Shown: piece by piece, positions 15,907 to 24,957 of the stretch
How positions within the stretch are numbered: position 1 is the stretch's first letter
How the letters are laid out: every line of letters begins with the position of its first letter
From: Actinoallomurus oryzae
GTDB taxonomy: Bacteria; Actinomycetota; Actinomycetes; Streptosporangiales; Streptosporangiaceae
Reading direction: 5' to 3'
Assembly: GCF_039541955.1 (NCBI RefSeq)
Contig: NZ_BAABHF010000057.1
Location: forward strand, 76,492-140,491
DNA: 64,000 nucleotides
Notes under the pieces: generated by a model
Databases searched by the model: none
The model's input: the letters and a program-made list of their open reading frames with translations, nothing else
Told to the model about the DNA's origin: nothing
Made by a program: the position numbers and the translations under genes

Positions 15907-16938
15907 TTACGCGAGACCACCGGCACCGCCCCCGGTCACCTCGGCTGTTGTGCCTGCTGATTCCCGCGGCCGGACGAATGGTGTGATGGTGAGCAGGGAG
16001 ACCACGATGCCGAGAAGAAACAGCCCGACGGCGATTTTGAAGCCTGCCGTGTAACCGTGGACCAGCGCGTCCGACAGCGCCGTGCCCTTCGCCGCGTGCC
16101 GGGTCGTCGTGACCGCGACGGTCGCCAGCCCCGCCAGGCCCAGCGCGCCGCCGATCTGTGAGCCGGCGGTGAGCAGCGCGGAGCCGATGCCGGCCTCGGA
16201 GCTGTCGATTCCGCGGACGCCGATCCCGGTGGAGACGACGACGGTGGCGCCCAGGCCCAGGCCGGTGACCAGCGACGCCGGCATCATCATCCCGTAGACG
16301 CTGGAGTGTGCCGTCAGGAAGCTGAACCAGGCGGTGCCCGCGGCGGCGAGCGCCAAGGCCAGCGACAGGGCCGCCTTCTCCGAGGTGCGGGCAAGCAGCT
16401 GCGGGCCCACGCCGCCGGCCGCGATGCCGAAGCCCACGGCGAGCGGCAGGTACATCAGGCCGGTGCGCAGCGCGGAGTAGCCCAGAACCTGCTGCATGTA
16501 CAGGGTCAGGAAGAAGTACGTCGCGAAGCTGCCCGTCGCCATCAGCAGTGTGACGATGTTCGCTCCGACCCGGCCGCGGTCACTGACCACCTCGCGCGGG
16601 ATCATCGGCGTGGGGCCGGTGCGCTGAATGACCACGAAGGCGACCAGCAGGACGGCCGAGGCGATCAGACAGCCGACGACCATGGCGTCGCTCCAGCCGT
16701 GCTCGCCGACCCGGTCCACCGCATAGACCAGCGAGCCGGCGCCAAGGGTCGCGGTGATCGCTCCGGGGATGTCGATCTTCGCCTGCTCGGCAGGCTCGCC
16801 CTCGTCCAGGGCGTTGACACCGAGCAGGACCCCGATGATGACCGGAACGTTCACCAGCAGCACCCAGCGCCAGCCGGCGTAGCTGGTCAGCACGCCGCCC
16901 AGGACCAGGCCCACGACCGAGGCAGCTCCGGCGGAGAG
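15907..16938 (-). pseudogene. DHA2-type MFS exporter lacking its N-terminal third
   Basis: The 335 residues from 16914 correspond to the C-terminal part of a 14-helix drug:H+ exporter. It begins within the helix-5 region (GLVLGG, then YAGWRWVLLVNVP), which normally lies near residue 150; upstream the frame is open only to a TAA at about 16939-16941. That TAA is the stop codon of the Rossmann-like gene at 16942. Helices 1-4, including motif A, are missing. The junction is abrupt, so a deletion fused the remnant behind the upstream gene. It may still be translated from GTG 16914, but a working pump is unlikely. Confidence 0.7.
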
Positions 16939-16941
16939 CCG

Positions 16942-17619
16942 TTACCGGTCGTCGCCGCTTGTCGCGACCCGGCCGACCTGGGGAAGTCGATTGTCGTCGG
17001 CCGAGGTGGGCACCAGCCGTGTGACGGCACCGGGCATGGGCCCGACGGTGAACACGCGGACGGACGAGCCGACAGTGACGGCGGCGAACGACGCTTCGGA
17101 CGGCACCTGAGCCGGAAGTGGGATGATGTGCGGTCCCGCGTCGAGTCGGCCATCGAAAACGTGCATCGATGCGCTCTTGGGCTCCGGAGGTACGAACGAT
17201 GTGTGCCACCAGGCCTCGACGGTGACGGTGGCGGAATCGTCGAGCGTGAGTCGCACCGAGCGCTGTGCGGCGTCGTAGACGACCCCGCCGCCTTCCGGGG
17301 CCTCGGCCGAGGTGACGGCTTGCACCTGGGCGGCGATGAGGCCGGCGATGCCGGCCAGGCCCTGGACGAAGCTCACGTGCGGGTTGCGTTCGGAGATGTT
17401 CGCGCGCAGTCGTCGTTTCGTGTCGGCGGGGACCATGCCGCCGAAGACCAGGACGTCGAGATCGGTGACGTCGTAGTCATCGAGAACCTGGTCGAACTGG
17501 TTCGTGGTGTCCGCGGAATAGCCCTTGCCGCGCAAGATGTCGACGGTGGCGAGGAGCACGCTGGGGCTGCGGCCGATGACGAGAACGCGTTCGGGCTCGT
17601 TCTTCGGCGAGGTGTTCAC
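16942..17619 (-). CDS. Rossmann/receiver-like protein of unknown function
   Basis: 225 residues from a GTG at 17619 with AGGAG 9 bases upstream. The N-terminal half (about 12-115) has an alternating strand/helix pattern: VLVIGRSPSVLLATVDIL, then DLDVLVFGGMVP, like a receiver or NAD-binding fold but without a clear G-x-G-x-x-G. The C-terminal half is a beta-rich domain (VRLTLDDSATVTVEAWW; FAAVTVGSSVRVFTVG). No family could be named. It is divergent from the MarR gene at 17792 with a perfect dyad between them, and it is followed without a gap by the truncated MFS gene, its likely former partner. Confidence 0.65.
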   Translation of the reverse strand: MNTSPKNEPERVLVIGRSPSVLLATVDILRGKGYSADTTNQFDQVLDDYDVTDLDVLVFGGMVPADTKRRLRANISERNPHVSFVQGLAGIAGLIAAQVQAVTSAEAPEGGGVVYDAAQRSVRLTLDDSATVTVEAWWHTSFVPPEPKSASMHVFDGRLDAGPHIIPLPAQVPSEASFAAVTVGSSVRVFTVGPMPGAVTRLVPTSADDNRLPQVGRVATSGDDR

Positions 17620-17732
17620 TGTCAGATCTCCTTGCGTCGGCAGATTTCGAGACCGGCCGCGGACCGGCGGGGTGGCCGGTCTCCGCTCGGCCCCGTGGGG
17701 TGGGTGACATCGGCGCGATGAGCACCACGCCA

Positions 17733-17751
17733 ATGTTGGTGCGACCAACAT
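17733..17751. promoter_or_regulatory. MarR operator between divergent genes
   Basis: ATGTTGGT-GCG-ACCAACAT is a perfect 8-bp dyad. A weaker copy (GTGTTGGT ... CCCACAAC) follows at about 17757-17775, next to the MarR start. It probably binds the adjacent MarR protein and controls both directions. Confidence 0.7.
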
Positions 17752-17791
17752 AACGAGTGTTGGTATGGCCCACAACTGCTACGGTTGACGC

Positions 17792-18253
17792 GTGCCCACG
17801 CCCCATCACGACACCGGCCGCACTCCGGCCCGGCTCGAAGGACGCGCGACCTGGCTGATCAGCCGAGCGCACATGCACGTCTCGGGGCTGCTCGGCGCCG
17901 GTTTCGAGGCCCATGGCGGCGGACTGCGCAGCTACCACTACCGGCTCCTCGCCGCGCTGGAAGAGTGGGGGCCCGCGAGTCAGGCCGAGCTCGGCCGCAG
18001 GACCGGGATCGATCGCAGCGATGTGACCGCCGCCTTGACCAGGCTCGAGTCAGGCAACCTGGTCGAGCGCTCGGCCGATCCCGCCCACAAGCGCCGGAAC
18101 ATCGTCACGATCACACCGGCAGGCGTCGAACGGCTTCTCGAGCTCGACAAAGTCATCGACGGCATCCAGGAGGAGTTCCTCGCGCCTCTGACGGCCGCCC
18201 AGCGGCGTCAATTCATCACGCTGTTGTCGAAACTCGTCGACGCACAGCACTGA
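17792..18253 (+). CDS. MarR-family transcriptional regulator
   Basis: 153 residues from a GTG at 17792. The winged helix is clear: SQAELGRRTGIDRSDVTAAL (helices 3 and 4) and the wing DPAHKRRNIVTITPAG; flanking helices form the dimer. It is divergent from the Rossmann-like gene and the truncated exporter, with the dyad at 17733-17751 in the shared promoter, so it was probably the repressor of that exporter operon. Its 3' end overlaps the convergent DHA2 gene by 38 bases. Confidence 0.87.
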   Translation: MPTPHHDTGRTPARLEGRATWLISRAHMHVSGLLGAGFEAHGGGLRSYHYRLLAALEEWGPASQAELGRRTGIDRSDVTAALTRLESGNLVERSADPAHKRRNIVTITPAGVERLLELDKVIDGIQEEFLAPLTAAQRRQFITLLSKLVDAQH

Positions 18254-19676
18254 TTCCGGGCGAGGGGACGGAGATGTCGCGTGTGAGGAGCAGCGCGGCG
18301 ACGGCGAGGAGCCCGGCGACGGTTCCGCTCCAGGCGATGGTGGAGCCGATGGCCGGTGCGGTGGGCGCCGTAGGGGAGTGACCGATCAGGGTCTGGGCGC
18401 AGGCCAGGCCGAACGCGCCGCCGATCTGCTTGGCGAGGGCCGATCCCGCGGTGGCGGTGCCCATGTCGGCGTGGGGCACGCAGTTCTGTGTGGCGATGGT
18501 CAGGCCGCCCATCGCCGGACCGGTGCCGAGCCCGGCGGCCAGCAGGAACACGGACGTCAGTGCGAAGGGCGTCGCGGGCCCCAGGGCGAAGAAGGCGGCG
18601 GTGCCGGCGGTGAGCAGTGCCGCTCCGGTCAGGAGGACCGGTTTGACGTGTCCGCTGCGCAGGATGGCGGTGGCGGTGAGGCGGTTGCCCAGGGTCATGC
18701 CGACGAGTAGCGGGAGCAGCAGGAGGCCGGAGACCGTGGCGGAGTAGCCGCGGACGTGCTGGAAGTACAGCGGCAGGAAGATCCCCACGGGCAGCGCGGC
18801 GACCTGGAAGAAGAACCCGGCGGTCAGCAAGGCCGTGTAGGTGCGGCGCCCGAACAGGCGCAGGGGCAGGACGGGGACGGCCGCGCGTCGTTCGACCGGG
18901 ATGAGCAGCGCCAGCAGGGCCAGGCCGGTGAGCAGGCAGCCCAGCACGGCCGGGTCGGCCCAGGACCGGCCGGTCGCCGTGTTGCCCTTGAGGCTGAGGC
19001 CGGTCAGGACCAGAGCGAGCCCGGCGGTGAGAAGAACGATGCCCGCCGCATCGAGGCGGCCGGAGGGCGGGGCGGCGGGACGGCGGTCGGGCAGGGCCAG
19101 GGTGAGGACCGCGGCGGCGGCCAGGCCGAGGGGCAGGTTGAGCCAGAACGCCCAGCGCCAGCCGGCGTGGTCGGCGAGCAGGCCTCCGAGGATCGGGCCG
19201 CCGATCATGCCCAGGACCATCATGGCGGCCAGGGCGGTCTGCATGCGGATCAGTCCCTGCGGGCGGGACGGTGGGTGCAGGTCGCGGATCAGGGCCATGC
19301 CGAGAGTGAGCAGGGCTCCGGCACCCACCCCCTGCACGGCGCGGGAGAGGATCAGCGCCGGCATGGAGGCGGACAGACCGCAGGCCGTCGAGCCGATCAG
19401 GAAGACGGCGAGCCCGCCGATCAGCAGCCGGCGGCGGCCGTGAAGGTCGGAGAAGCGGCCGTAGACCGGCACGCTGACCGAGGAGGTCAGCAGGTAGGCG
19501 GTGACGAGCCAGACGTACCAGGAGGCCCCGCCACCGACCTGCTCGACGATGCGGGGCAGGGCGGTGCCGACGACCGTTCCGTCCAGCATGGCCAGGAAGG
19601 CGCATCCGAGCAGGGCGACGGTGATCAGGGTTCGGCGGCGGGACGGCAGGTCGTCGTACATCTCGGGCGCGGTCAT
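18216..19676 (-). CDS. DHA2-type (14-helix) MFS drug exporter
   Basis: 486 residues, full length for EmrB/QacA-type proton-driven multidrug exporters. Helix 1 carries the signature AMLDGTVVGTALPRI; motif A follows helix 2 (GRFSDLHGRRRLL); motif C lies in helix 5 (GMIGGPILGGLLAD). About 14 hydrophobic helices can be counted. Its ATG overlaps the upstream TetR stop by 4 bases (19673-19676), so the regulator and pump form one operon. Substrates are unknown. The 3' end overlaps the MarR gene on the other strand. Confidence 0.92.
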   Translation of the reverse strand: MTAPEMYDDLPSRRRTLITVALLGCAFLAMLDGTVVGTALPRIVEQVGGGASWYVWLVTAYLLTSSVSVPVYGRFSDLHGRRRLLIGGLAVFLIGSTACGLSASMPALILSRAVQGVGAGALLTLGMALIRDLHPPSRPQGLIRMQTALAAMMVLGMIGGPILGGLLADHAGWRWAFWLNLPLGLAAAAVLTLALPDRRPAAPPSGRLDAAGIVLLTAGLALVLTGLSLKGNTATGRSWADPAVLGCLLTGLALLALLIPVERRAAVPVLPLRLFGRRTYTALLTAGFFFQVAALPVGIFLPLYFQHVRGYSATVSGLLLLPLLVGMTLGNRLTATAILRSGHVKPVLLTGAALLTAGTAAFFALGPATPFALTSVFLLAAGLGTGPAMGGLTIATQNCVPHADMGTATAGSALAKQIGGAFGLACAQTLIGHSPTAPTAPAIGSTIAWSGTVAGLLAVAALLLTRDISVPSPGISAVRRRVSTTA

Positions 19677-20311
19677 CCGGCCTCCCCGGGCGCGGCGAGC
19701 GCGCCGTGCAGGAAGAGGTCCACGAGCTCCTCGGTGGTCAGCGGGTCGGGAGCGCCCGGCCGGCCCGCGGACATCAGCAGCAGCTGGAAGGCGTCCGCGA
19801 GCCGCTCCGGAGCCAGCCGCAGCGCCTCCCGGTCGGGTTCGAACAGGGCGGCGAGGGCCGCGCGGGGTCTGGCGAGGCCGGCTTCCCGGTCGGGGAGACG
19901 GCCGCCCTGGCCGGGCTTGGGGGTGGTGACCCGCTCCAGTCGTCCGGCCGCCGCGAGGGCTCCGGCGACGGCGCCGATGCGGGCCATGTGGCCGCGCACC
20001 ACGTCGGCCGCCTCGGTGAGCCGGTCGGCCAGCGGCTGGTCCAGCGCGATCGACTCCAGGTGAGCGACGATGTCGTCGGGACGCACGGCTTCGGCCATGC
20101 AGGCCGCGAGCAGGGTGTCCTTGTCGGGGAAGACGCGGAAGATCGTGCCTTCGCCGATGCCCGCGGCCCGGGCGATCTTCGCCGTCGTCACCGAGGCGCC
20201 GAACTCGATGACGAGGGGGAGGGCCGCGGCGACGATCATCGCGCGGCGCTGGTCGGGCTCCATCGCGGGCGCACGGCGCCGGGACGGCTCAGGGGAAGAG
20301 GTCTCTGTCAT
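19673..20311 (-). CDS. TetR-family repressor of the adjacent exporter
   Basis: 212 residues. The N-terminal helix-turn-helix is about 22-68 (SVTTAKIARAAGIGEGTIFRVF, with the family's G-x-G-T-I-F/Y-x-x-F). The ligand domain is all-helical. A 22-bp perfect palindrome lies 12-33 bases upstream of its start. The gene is translationally coupled to the DHA2 exporter, the standard ligand-induced pump arrangement. Confidence 0.9.
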   Translation of the reverse strand: MTETSSPEPSRRRAPAMEPDQRRAMIVAAALPLVIEFGASVTTAKIARAAGIGEGTIFRVFPDKDTLLAACMAEAVRPDDIVAHLESIALDQPLADRLTEAADVVRGHMARIGAVAGALAAAGRLERVTTPKPGQGGRLPDREAGLARPRAALAALFEPDREALRLAPERLADAFQLLLMSAGRPGAPDPLTTEELVDLFLHGALAAPGEAG

Positions 20312-20323
20312 GCCGGTCAGCGT

Positions 20324-20345
20324 ACGGAGTGAGTACTCACTCCGT
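20324..20345. promoter_or_regulatory. TetR operator, 22-bp perfect palindrome
   Basis: ACGGAGTGAGT followed by ACTCACTCCGT. The core TGAGTACTCA with flanking GAG/CTC is a typical TetR-family operator. It lies directly before the TetR/exporter operon; nothing else was recognised in the remaining gap up to 20610. Confidence 0.8.
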
Positions 20346-20610
20346 CAACCGTGCAGAGCGCGGCCCGGTCCCGTACGGTCGCGGCATCGTCGCGGCGTCG
20401 AGCGTGACCCTGGAGGCGCCGTACGCGGAATCCCGGCGCCGGTAAAGGTTCCGGTGGGTCACCGAGAATCGCTACTCGGCTACCAATCGGGTCGGCCATT
20501 CACCGGAAACCGGCGGCCCGGGATCGGGAACGGGCGACCCGGAAGACACGAGTTGGCGGAAAGGTCGCCTGCGTCGCTTTGGTTCTCGTCGCGGCGGTAC
20601 GGTTCCGGCC

Positions 20611-21003
20611 ATGGCTACCCCCTCACGTGGAGACAGGGCCGAGGCGCTCGCCCGCGATATCCGCCAGCTGTTCAAACTCATCGGCATACCCGAGGGCAGT
20701 CATGCCGGCGGCTATCACATTTCCACGTACGGCGGCCATGTGAGTGTGAGCTGGTGCGCGGAAACGCGATTCGACGGTGAGACCGGTTCTCTGGGAATAG
20801 ATCATCCTGATCACCCCATGGTCCGACTCGAACGCGCGGCGACCGGGGTCATGGAACGCGCGATGGCGAATGTGCTGTACGCCGCGGGTTTCACCGTGGC
20901 ACTCGTACCGGGAGTGCCGAACCGTGTCGACGTCGGAAAGGAACGCGACCCTGAGGTCGTCGTCCTGAACGGGCCCGGCTTCAAGGCGTGGCAGAGCGGC
21001 TGA
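20611..21003 (+). CDS. conserved-looking hypothetical protein
   Basis: 130 residues, soluble, with alternating helix and strand: an N-terminal helix (AEALARDIRQLFKLIG), a strand pair around GGYHISTYGGHVSVSW, a helix (ATGVMERAMANVLYAAGF), and closing strands with PEVVVLNGP. No family or catalytic motif was recognised. The start at 20611 has only a weak ribosome site. It stands alone between two TetR modules. Codon use matches its neighbours, so it is probably a real gene. Confidence 0.6.
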   Translation: MATPSRGDRAEALARDIRQLFKLIGIPEGSHAGGYHISTYGGHVSVSWCAETRFDGETGSLGIDHPDHPMVRLERAATGVMERAMANVLYAAGFTVALVPGVPNRVDVGKERDPEVVVLNGPGFKAWQSG

Positions 21004-21244
21004 GGGGCGGCCCGCGGATTTTTGACGCGCAGTTCACCCACCCCGAATGATCCGGCGGACCGCCGCCTGGTCGGGGAGCCGAGCCGCCCGAACACCATCG
21101 GCTACGGCGGCCCCTTCGGACCTGCCGTGCGCCGCCCCGGCGGCGGCCGGTCACCTGGGCCTCGTCGCCTGACGGCCCGCCATCGGCGGCGCCGCCCCGG
21201 CGAGGCCCTCCACTCCCGTCCGGCCTTCACGTACTCGGAGTTTG

Positions 21245-21259
21245 CCTAATAGTATTAGG
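21245..21259. promoter_or_regulatory. TetR operator candidate
   Basis: CCTAAT-AGT-ATTAGG, an AT-rich dyad in GC-rich surroundings, 39 bases before the TetR gene at 21298. It is followed by ACGTACATAAT, which could hold the -10. Confidence 0.6.
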
Positions 21260-21297
21260 TACGTACATAATGTCTTTTGGCAGATGGGAGGATCGTT

Positions 21298-21867
21298 ATG
21301 GTTCGCGCGGGACTGAGCACGGAACGCCTGATCCGGGCCGGGGCGGAGCTGGCCGACGAGGTCGGCTTCGACCAGGTGACCGTCTCGGCGCTCGCCCGGC
21401 GGTTCGACGTCAAGGTCGCGAGTCTGTACTCGCACCTGAAGAACTCCCAGGATCTGAAGACCAGGATCGCCCTGTTCGCCCTGGAGGAGCTCGCCGACCG
21501 GGTCTCCGCCGCGCTGGCCGGGCGTGCCGGCCGGGACGCGCTGGCCGCCTTCGCGGACGCCTACCGTGACTACGCCCGGGAGCATCCCGGCCGCTACGCC
21601 GCCGCGCAGCTCAGGCTCGACCCCGAGACGGCGGCCTCCAGCGCGGGCGTCAGGCACGCACAGATGACACGGGCGATCCTGCGCGGCTATGACCTGACCG
21701 AGCCGGACCAGACCCACGCGGTCCGGATGCTCGGCAGCGTCTTCCACGGCTACGTCAGCCTGGAGATGGGCGGAGGCTTCAGCCACACCGCCGTCGACCC
21801 GCAGGAATCCTGGTCCTGGATCGTGAACTCCCTCGACGCCCTGTTGCGGAACGGCACCGCGTCCTGA
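21298..21867 (+). CDS. TetR-family regulator with WHG-type C-terminal domain
   Basis: 189 residues. The helix-turn-helix spans about 8-55 (VTVSALARRFDVKVASLYSHL, with the Y-x-H-L ending typical of this subgroup). The C-terminal domain has HPGRYAAAQ and GYDLTEPDQTHAVRMLGSVFHGY, matching the WHG-domain TetRs (named for a W/H-G motif, here F-H-G). The start at 21298 is chosen for the GGGAGGA ribosome site 8 bases upstream; the frame opens at 21277. It probably controls itself and the SGNH hydrolase 65 bases downstream. Confidence 0.88.
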   Translation: MVRAGLSTERLIRAGAELADEVGFDQVTVSALARRFDVKVASLYSHLKNSQDLKTRIALFALEELADRVSAALAGRAGRDALAAFADAYRDYAREHPGRYAAAQLRLDPETAASSAGVRHAQMTRAILRGYDLTEPDQTHAVRMLGSVFHGYVSLEMGGGFSHTAVDPQESWSWIVNSLDALLRNGTAS

Positions 21868-21932
21868 CCACCAGGGGCGCGCCACGGCGCGCGTCTCGAC
21901 CACCCGGAATACCTGATCGACAGGCTGAGACG

Positions 21933-23108
21933 ATGAACACCGAGCACGACTGGGTCACCACACCCATCACCGAAGACCTCCTGCGCGGCGCCCTCGACGT
22001 GGAGCACACCGCGTACGGGCTGCTGCCGCACCGGCTGCCCGCGCGGGCGCGCCGGCAGATCCCCGACGAGCTGCTGGCCGTGGCCGAGGCCACGCCGTCC
22101 GGCGTACGCCTGGTGTTCCGTACCCGGGCCACCGCCGTCGAGCTGGACACGCTGCCCACCAAGCGGGCCTACCGGAATCTGCCGACGCCGGCGGACGGGG
22201 TGTACGACCTGCTGGTCGACGGCCGGCTCACCGCCCAGACCACGGTGACCGGCGGCCGGCTCCGTACGACCGACATGGTCACCGGATCCGTCGAGCTGCG
22301 CGAGGGGCCGTCGGGCACCGCCCGGTTCACCGATCTGCCCGCGCGTGACAAGCACGTCGAGATCTGGCTCCCGCACACGGAGATCACCGAGCTGATCGCC
22401 CTGCGCACCGACGCCCCGGTCGAACCGGCACCGGGCAGCGGGCGCAGGGTGTGGCTGCATCACGGCAGCTCCATCAGCCACGGCTCGAACGCCGCCGGCC
22501 CGACCACCATCTGGCCGGCCCTGGCCGCCGCCCGAGGCGGCGTGGAGCTGGTCAACCTCGGGTTCAGCGGCAGCGCGCTGCTCGACCCGTTCACCGCCCG
22601 CGCCATGCGGGACACCCCCGCGGACCTGATCAGCGTCAAGATCGGCATCAACGTCGTCAACGCCGACGTGATGCGCCTGCGCGCCTTCGTCCCCGCGGTC
22701 CACGGTTTCCTCGACACCATCCGCGAGGGGCATCCGGACACGCCGCTGCTGGTGGTCTCCGCCATCTTGTGCCCGGTCCACGAGGACACCCCCGGACCCC
22801 TCGTGCCCGACTTCGACGGCGGGACCGTGCGGTTCAAGGCCACGGGCGACCCGGCCGAACGCGCCGCCGGGCGCCTGACGCTCAACGTCATCCGCGACGA
22901 GCTCTCCCGGATCGTCGAACGGCGGGCGGCCGACGACCCGGGCCTGCACTACCTCGACGGCCGAGACCTGTACGGCGAGGCGGACCACGCCGAACTCCCG
23001 CTGCCCGACGAGGTCCACCCCGACGCCGCGGGACACCGCCGCATCGCCGAGAACTTCGCGCGGCTCGTGTTCGGCTCCGGCGGCGCGTTCGCCCTCCCGG
23101 TTCCCTGA
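21933..23108 (+). CDS. SGNH/GDSL-family hydrolase
   Basis: 391 residues: an N-terminal beta-sandwich-like domain (about 1-160) then an SGNH domain (about 165-385). Block I is LHHGSSISHGSN (Ser nucleophile, as in GDSL/GSSI variants), block II GFSGSALL (Gly), block III IGINVVN (Asn), and block V DEVHPDAAGHR (Asp/His). Carbohydrate esterases of this layout deacetylate sugars or other esters; the actual substrate is unknown. No signal peptide is visible. It follows a TetR gene on the same strand and is probably co-regulated. Confidence 0.86.
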   Translation: MNTEHDWVTTPITEDLLRGALDVEHTAYGLLPHRLPARARRQIPDELLAVAEATPSGVRLVFRTRATAVELDTLPTKRAYRNLPTPADGVYDLLVDGRLTAQTTVTGGRLRTTDMVTGSVELREGPSGTARFTDLPARDKHVEIWLPHTEITELIALRTDAPVEPAPGSGRRVWLHHGSSISHGSNAAGPTTIWPALAAARGGVELVNLGFSGSALLDPFTARAMRDTPADLISVKIGINVVNADVMRLRAFVPAVHGFLDTIREGHPDTPLLVVSAILCPVHEDTPGPLVPDFDGGTVRFKATGDPAERAAGRLTLNVIRDELSRIVERRAADDPGLHYLDGRDLYGEADHAELPLPDEVHPDAAGHRRIAENFARLVFGSGGAFALPVP

Positions 23109-23284
23109 GCTGCTCCCCGCGGCCCGGCACCGGCGCTTCTCATGTGCTCTTCGGTCACGAGTCGGCGACAGCGGTCAGCAGGGCTACTGAGACACGGAAG
23201 TGAAATCGGCTGAGCCTACCTGCCCTGGATGTGCCCTCAGGGGGTGACCGGTGATGCGTTGATCATGGTCACGGCTATACGGAT

Positions 23285-23746
23285 CTAATCCAGGCAGAAC
23301 TCGTTGCCCTCGGGGTCGGTCATCACGATGAAGCCGGCGCTCATCGGGGGAGCGGGTTCACAGCGCCGTACGCGCGTCGCCCCCAGCGCGACCAGTCGGT
23401 CGCACTCGGCCTCCAGGGCCGCCATCCGCTGCTCTGTCCGCAGTCCGGGGGCCACGCGAACGTCGAGGTGGACGCGGTTCTTGGCGGCCTTGTCCTCCGG
23501 CACCTGCTGGAAGAACAGCCGGGGGCCGTTCCCCTCCGGGTCCTCGATGGCCGATCTCGCGTTGCGCTGCTCCGCCGGCACGCCGATCCGCGCGAGGAAC
23601 TCCTCCCACGCGGCGAGCGGGTCGGCGCCCTCGGGCAGGTCGACGCCGGGCGGGCCGGGGTGGACGTAGCCGAGCACCTCGCTCCAGAAGGACGACAGCG
23701 CCCGCGGATCGTGGGCGTCGAAGGTGACCTGAACATGGCGGCTCAT
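23285..23746 (-). CDS. VOC-family (glyoxalase-like) protein
   Basis: 153 residues. Two VOC units: VQVTFDAHDPRALSSFWSEV opens the first, and NRVHLDVRVAP with the closing VMTDPEGNEFCLD makes the second. The start at 23746 (MSRHVQ) is chosen because the fold begins there and GGAG precedes it; the frame opens at 23854. Divergent from the WYL regulator at 23899, which may control it. No substrate is evident. Confidence 0.84.
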   Translation of the reverse strand: MSRHVQVTFDAHDPRALSSFWSEVLGYVHPGPPGVDLPEGADPLAAWEEFLARIGVPAEQRNARSAIEDPEGNGPRLFFQQVPEDKAAKNRVHLDVRVAPGLRTEQRMAALEAECDRLVALGATRVRRCEPAPPMSAGFIVMTDPEGNEFCLD

Positions 23747-23898
23747 CGGGTTGCTCCATTCGTGGCGGGTCTCATGTGCGGGCACGGATACACGCGGCGG
23801 CGGACCTCGCACAGCCGGTCGAGCGCGTCCGCGTCCCTGAACGCACCCTGGCACCGAGGGCGGACAGGATCGGTCCGCTATCTGGCAGGGTGGGTGCC

Positions 23899-24894
23899 AT
23901 GGATACGGCCGGTGACGAGCGGGGGACGACCGAGCGGGTGCTCACCCTGCTCGGGCTGCTGCAGCAACGCGAGGGCTGGACCGGCCCCGAGCTCGCCGAC
24001 CGGCTCGGGGTCACGCCGCGCACGGTACGGCGTGACGTCGAGCGGCTGCGCATGCTCGGCTACCGGATCCATGCCGGCCAGGGCGTCGGCGGCGGTTACC
24101 GGCTCGGCCCGGGGCAGGACCTGCCGCCGCTGCTTCTCGACGACGAGGAGGCCATCGCCACCGTGGTGTCGCTGCTCGCCGGTGCGGGTGGCGGCGTCGC
24201 CGGAGCCGGCGACGCGGCGCTTCGGGCGCTGACCAAGCTCGATCAGGTGCTGCCGGCCCGGTTGCGGCACGAGGTGCGTGCGCTCTCCGGCTCGGTGGAG
24301 TCCTTCGGGGGAGGCCGCACGCCGATCGACCCGGAGGTGCTCACGACACTGGCCAGAGCCTGCCGCGACGAGGTCGAGGCCGGCTTCGGCTACCCGTCAG
24401 GGAGCCAGGTGCGACGGCGGCGGGTCGAGCCCTACCGCCTGGTCGCCTCCGACCGGCGCTGGTATCTCCTCGCCTACGACCTCGACCGCGACGACTGGCG
24501 CAGCTTCCGCGTCGACCGGATGAGCGACGTGTCCGCGCGGACGTGGCGGTTCCGCCCGCGCGCGGCGCCCGACGCGGCGACGTACGTGCAGGAGAGCGTG
24601 GCGAGCCGGGTCTATCCGCACCAGGCGCGTTTCCTCGTGCAAGCCCCGGCCGACACGGTACGCGCGCAGATCCCGGCGTCGGCCGCCGTCGTACGACGGC
24701 GCGGCGACGAGCGGTGCGAGGTGCTCAGCGGCGCCGGCAGCCTCGACTTCGTGCTCATGCACGTGCTCCTGCTCGGACACGCCTTCGAGGTGGTCGAGCC
24801 TCCGGAGCTCAGGGGACGCTGTCGCGTGCTGGCGGAGCGACTGCTGTCGGCCGGTGCGGCGGTCTCACCGGTGCCGGACCTGGCAGAGTCGTGA
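23899..24894 (+). CDS. WYL-domain transcriptional regulator (YafY/PafC-like)
   Basis: 331 residues. The N-terminal HTH_11 winged helix is about 12-65 (GPELADRLGVTPRTVRRDVERL). The WYL domain is about 145-240: RRRVEPYRLVASDRRWYLLAY contains the W-Y-L triad, followed by DWRSFRVDRM with the conserved Arg. The WCX C-terminal extension follows. These regulators sense nucleic acids or small ligands. The ATG at 23899 is used; the frame is open from 23776 without homology. Confidence 0.88.
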   Translation: MDTAGDERGTTERVLTLLGLLQQREGWTGPELADRLGVTPRTVRRDVERLRMLGYRIHAGQGVGGGYRLGPGQDLPPLLLDDEEAIATVVSLLAGAGGGVAGAGDAALRALTKLDQVLPARLRHEVRALSGSVESFGGGRTPIDPEVLTTLARACRDEVEAGFGYPSGSQVRRRRVEPYRLVASDRRWYLLAYDLDRDDWRSFRVDRMSDVSARTWRFRPRAAPDAATYVQESVASRVYPHQARFLVQAPADTVRAQIPASAAVVRRRGDERCEVLSGAGSLDFVLMHVLLLGHAFEVVEPPELRGRCRVLAERLLSAGAAVSPVPDLAES

Positions 24895-24957
24895 GCCGCG
24901 ACCACGCCGGCGCCGAGAACCGCTTCCGGCTCCGGCACGACGGGAGGACCTTCCAGC

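Noticed and set aside
21004..21240. Possible small gene in the gap before the TetR at 21298
   Set aside because: The open frame is Arg/Pro-rich with no ribosome site and no recognisable domain.
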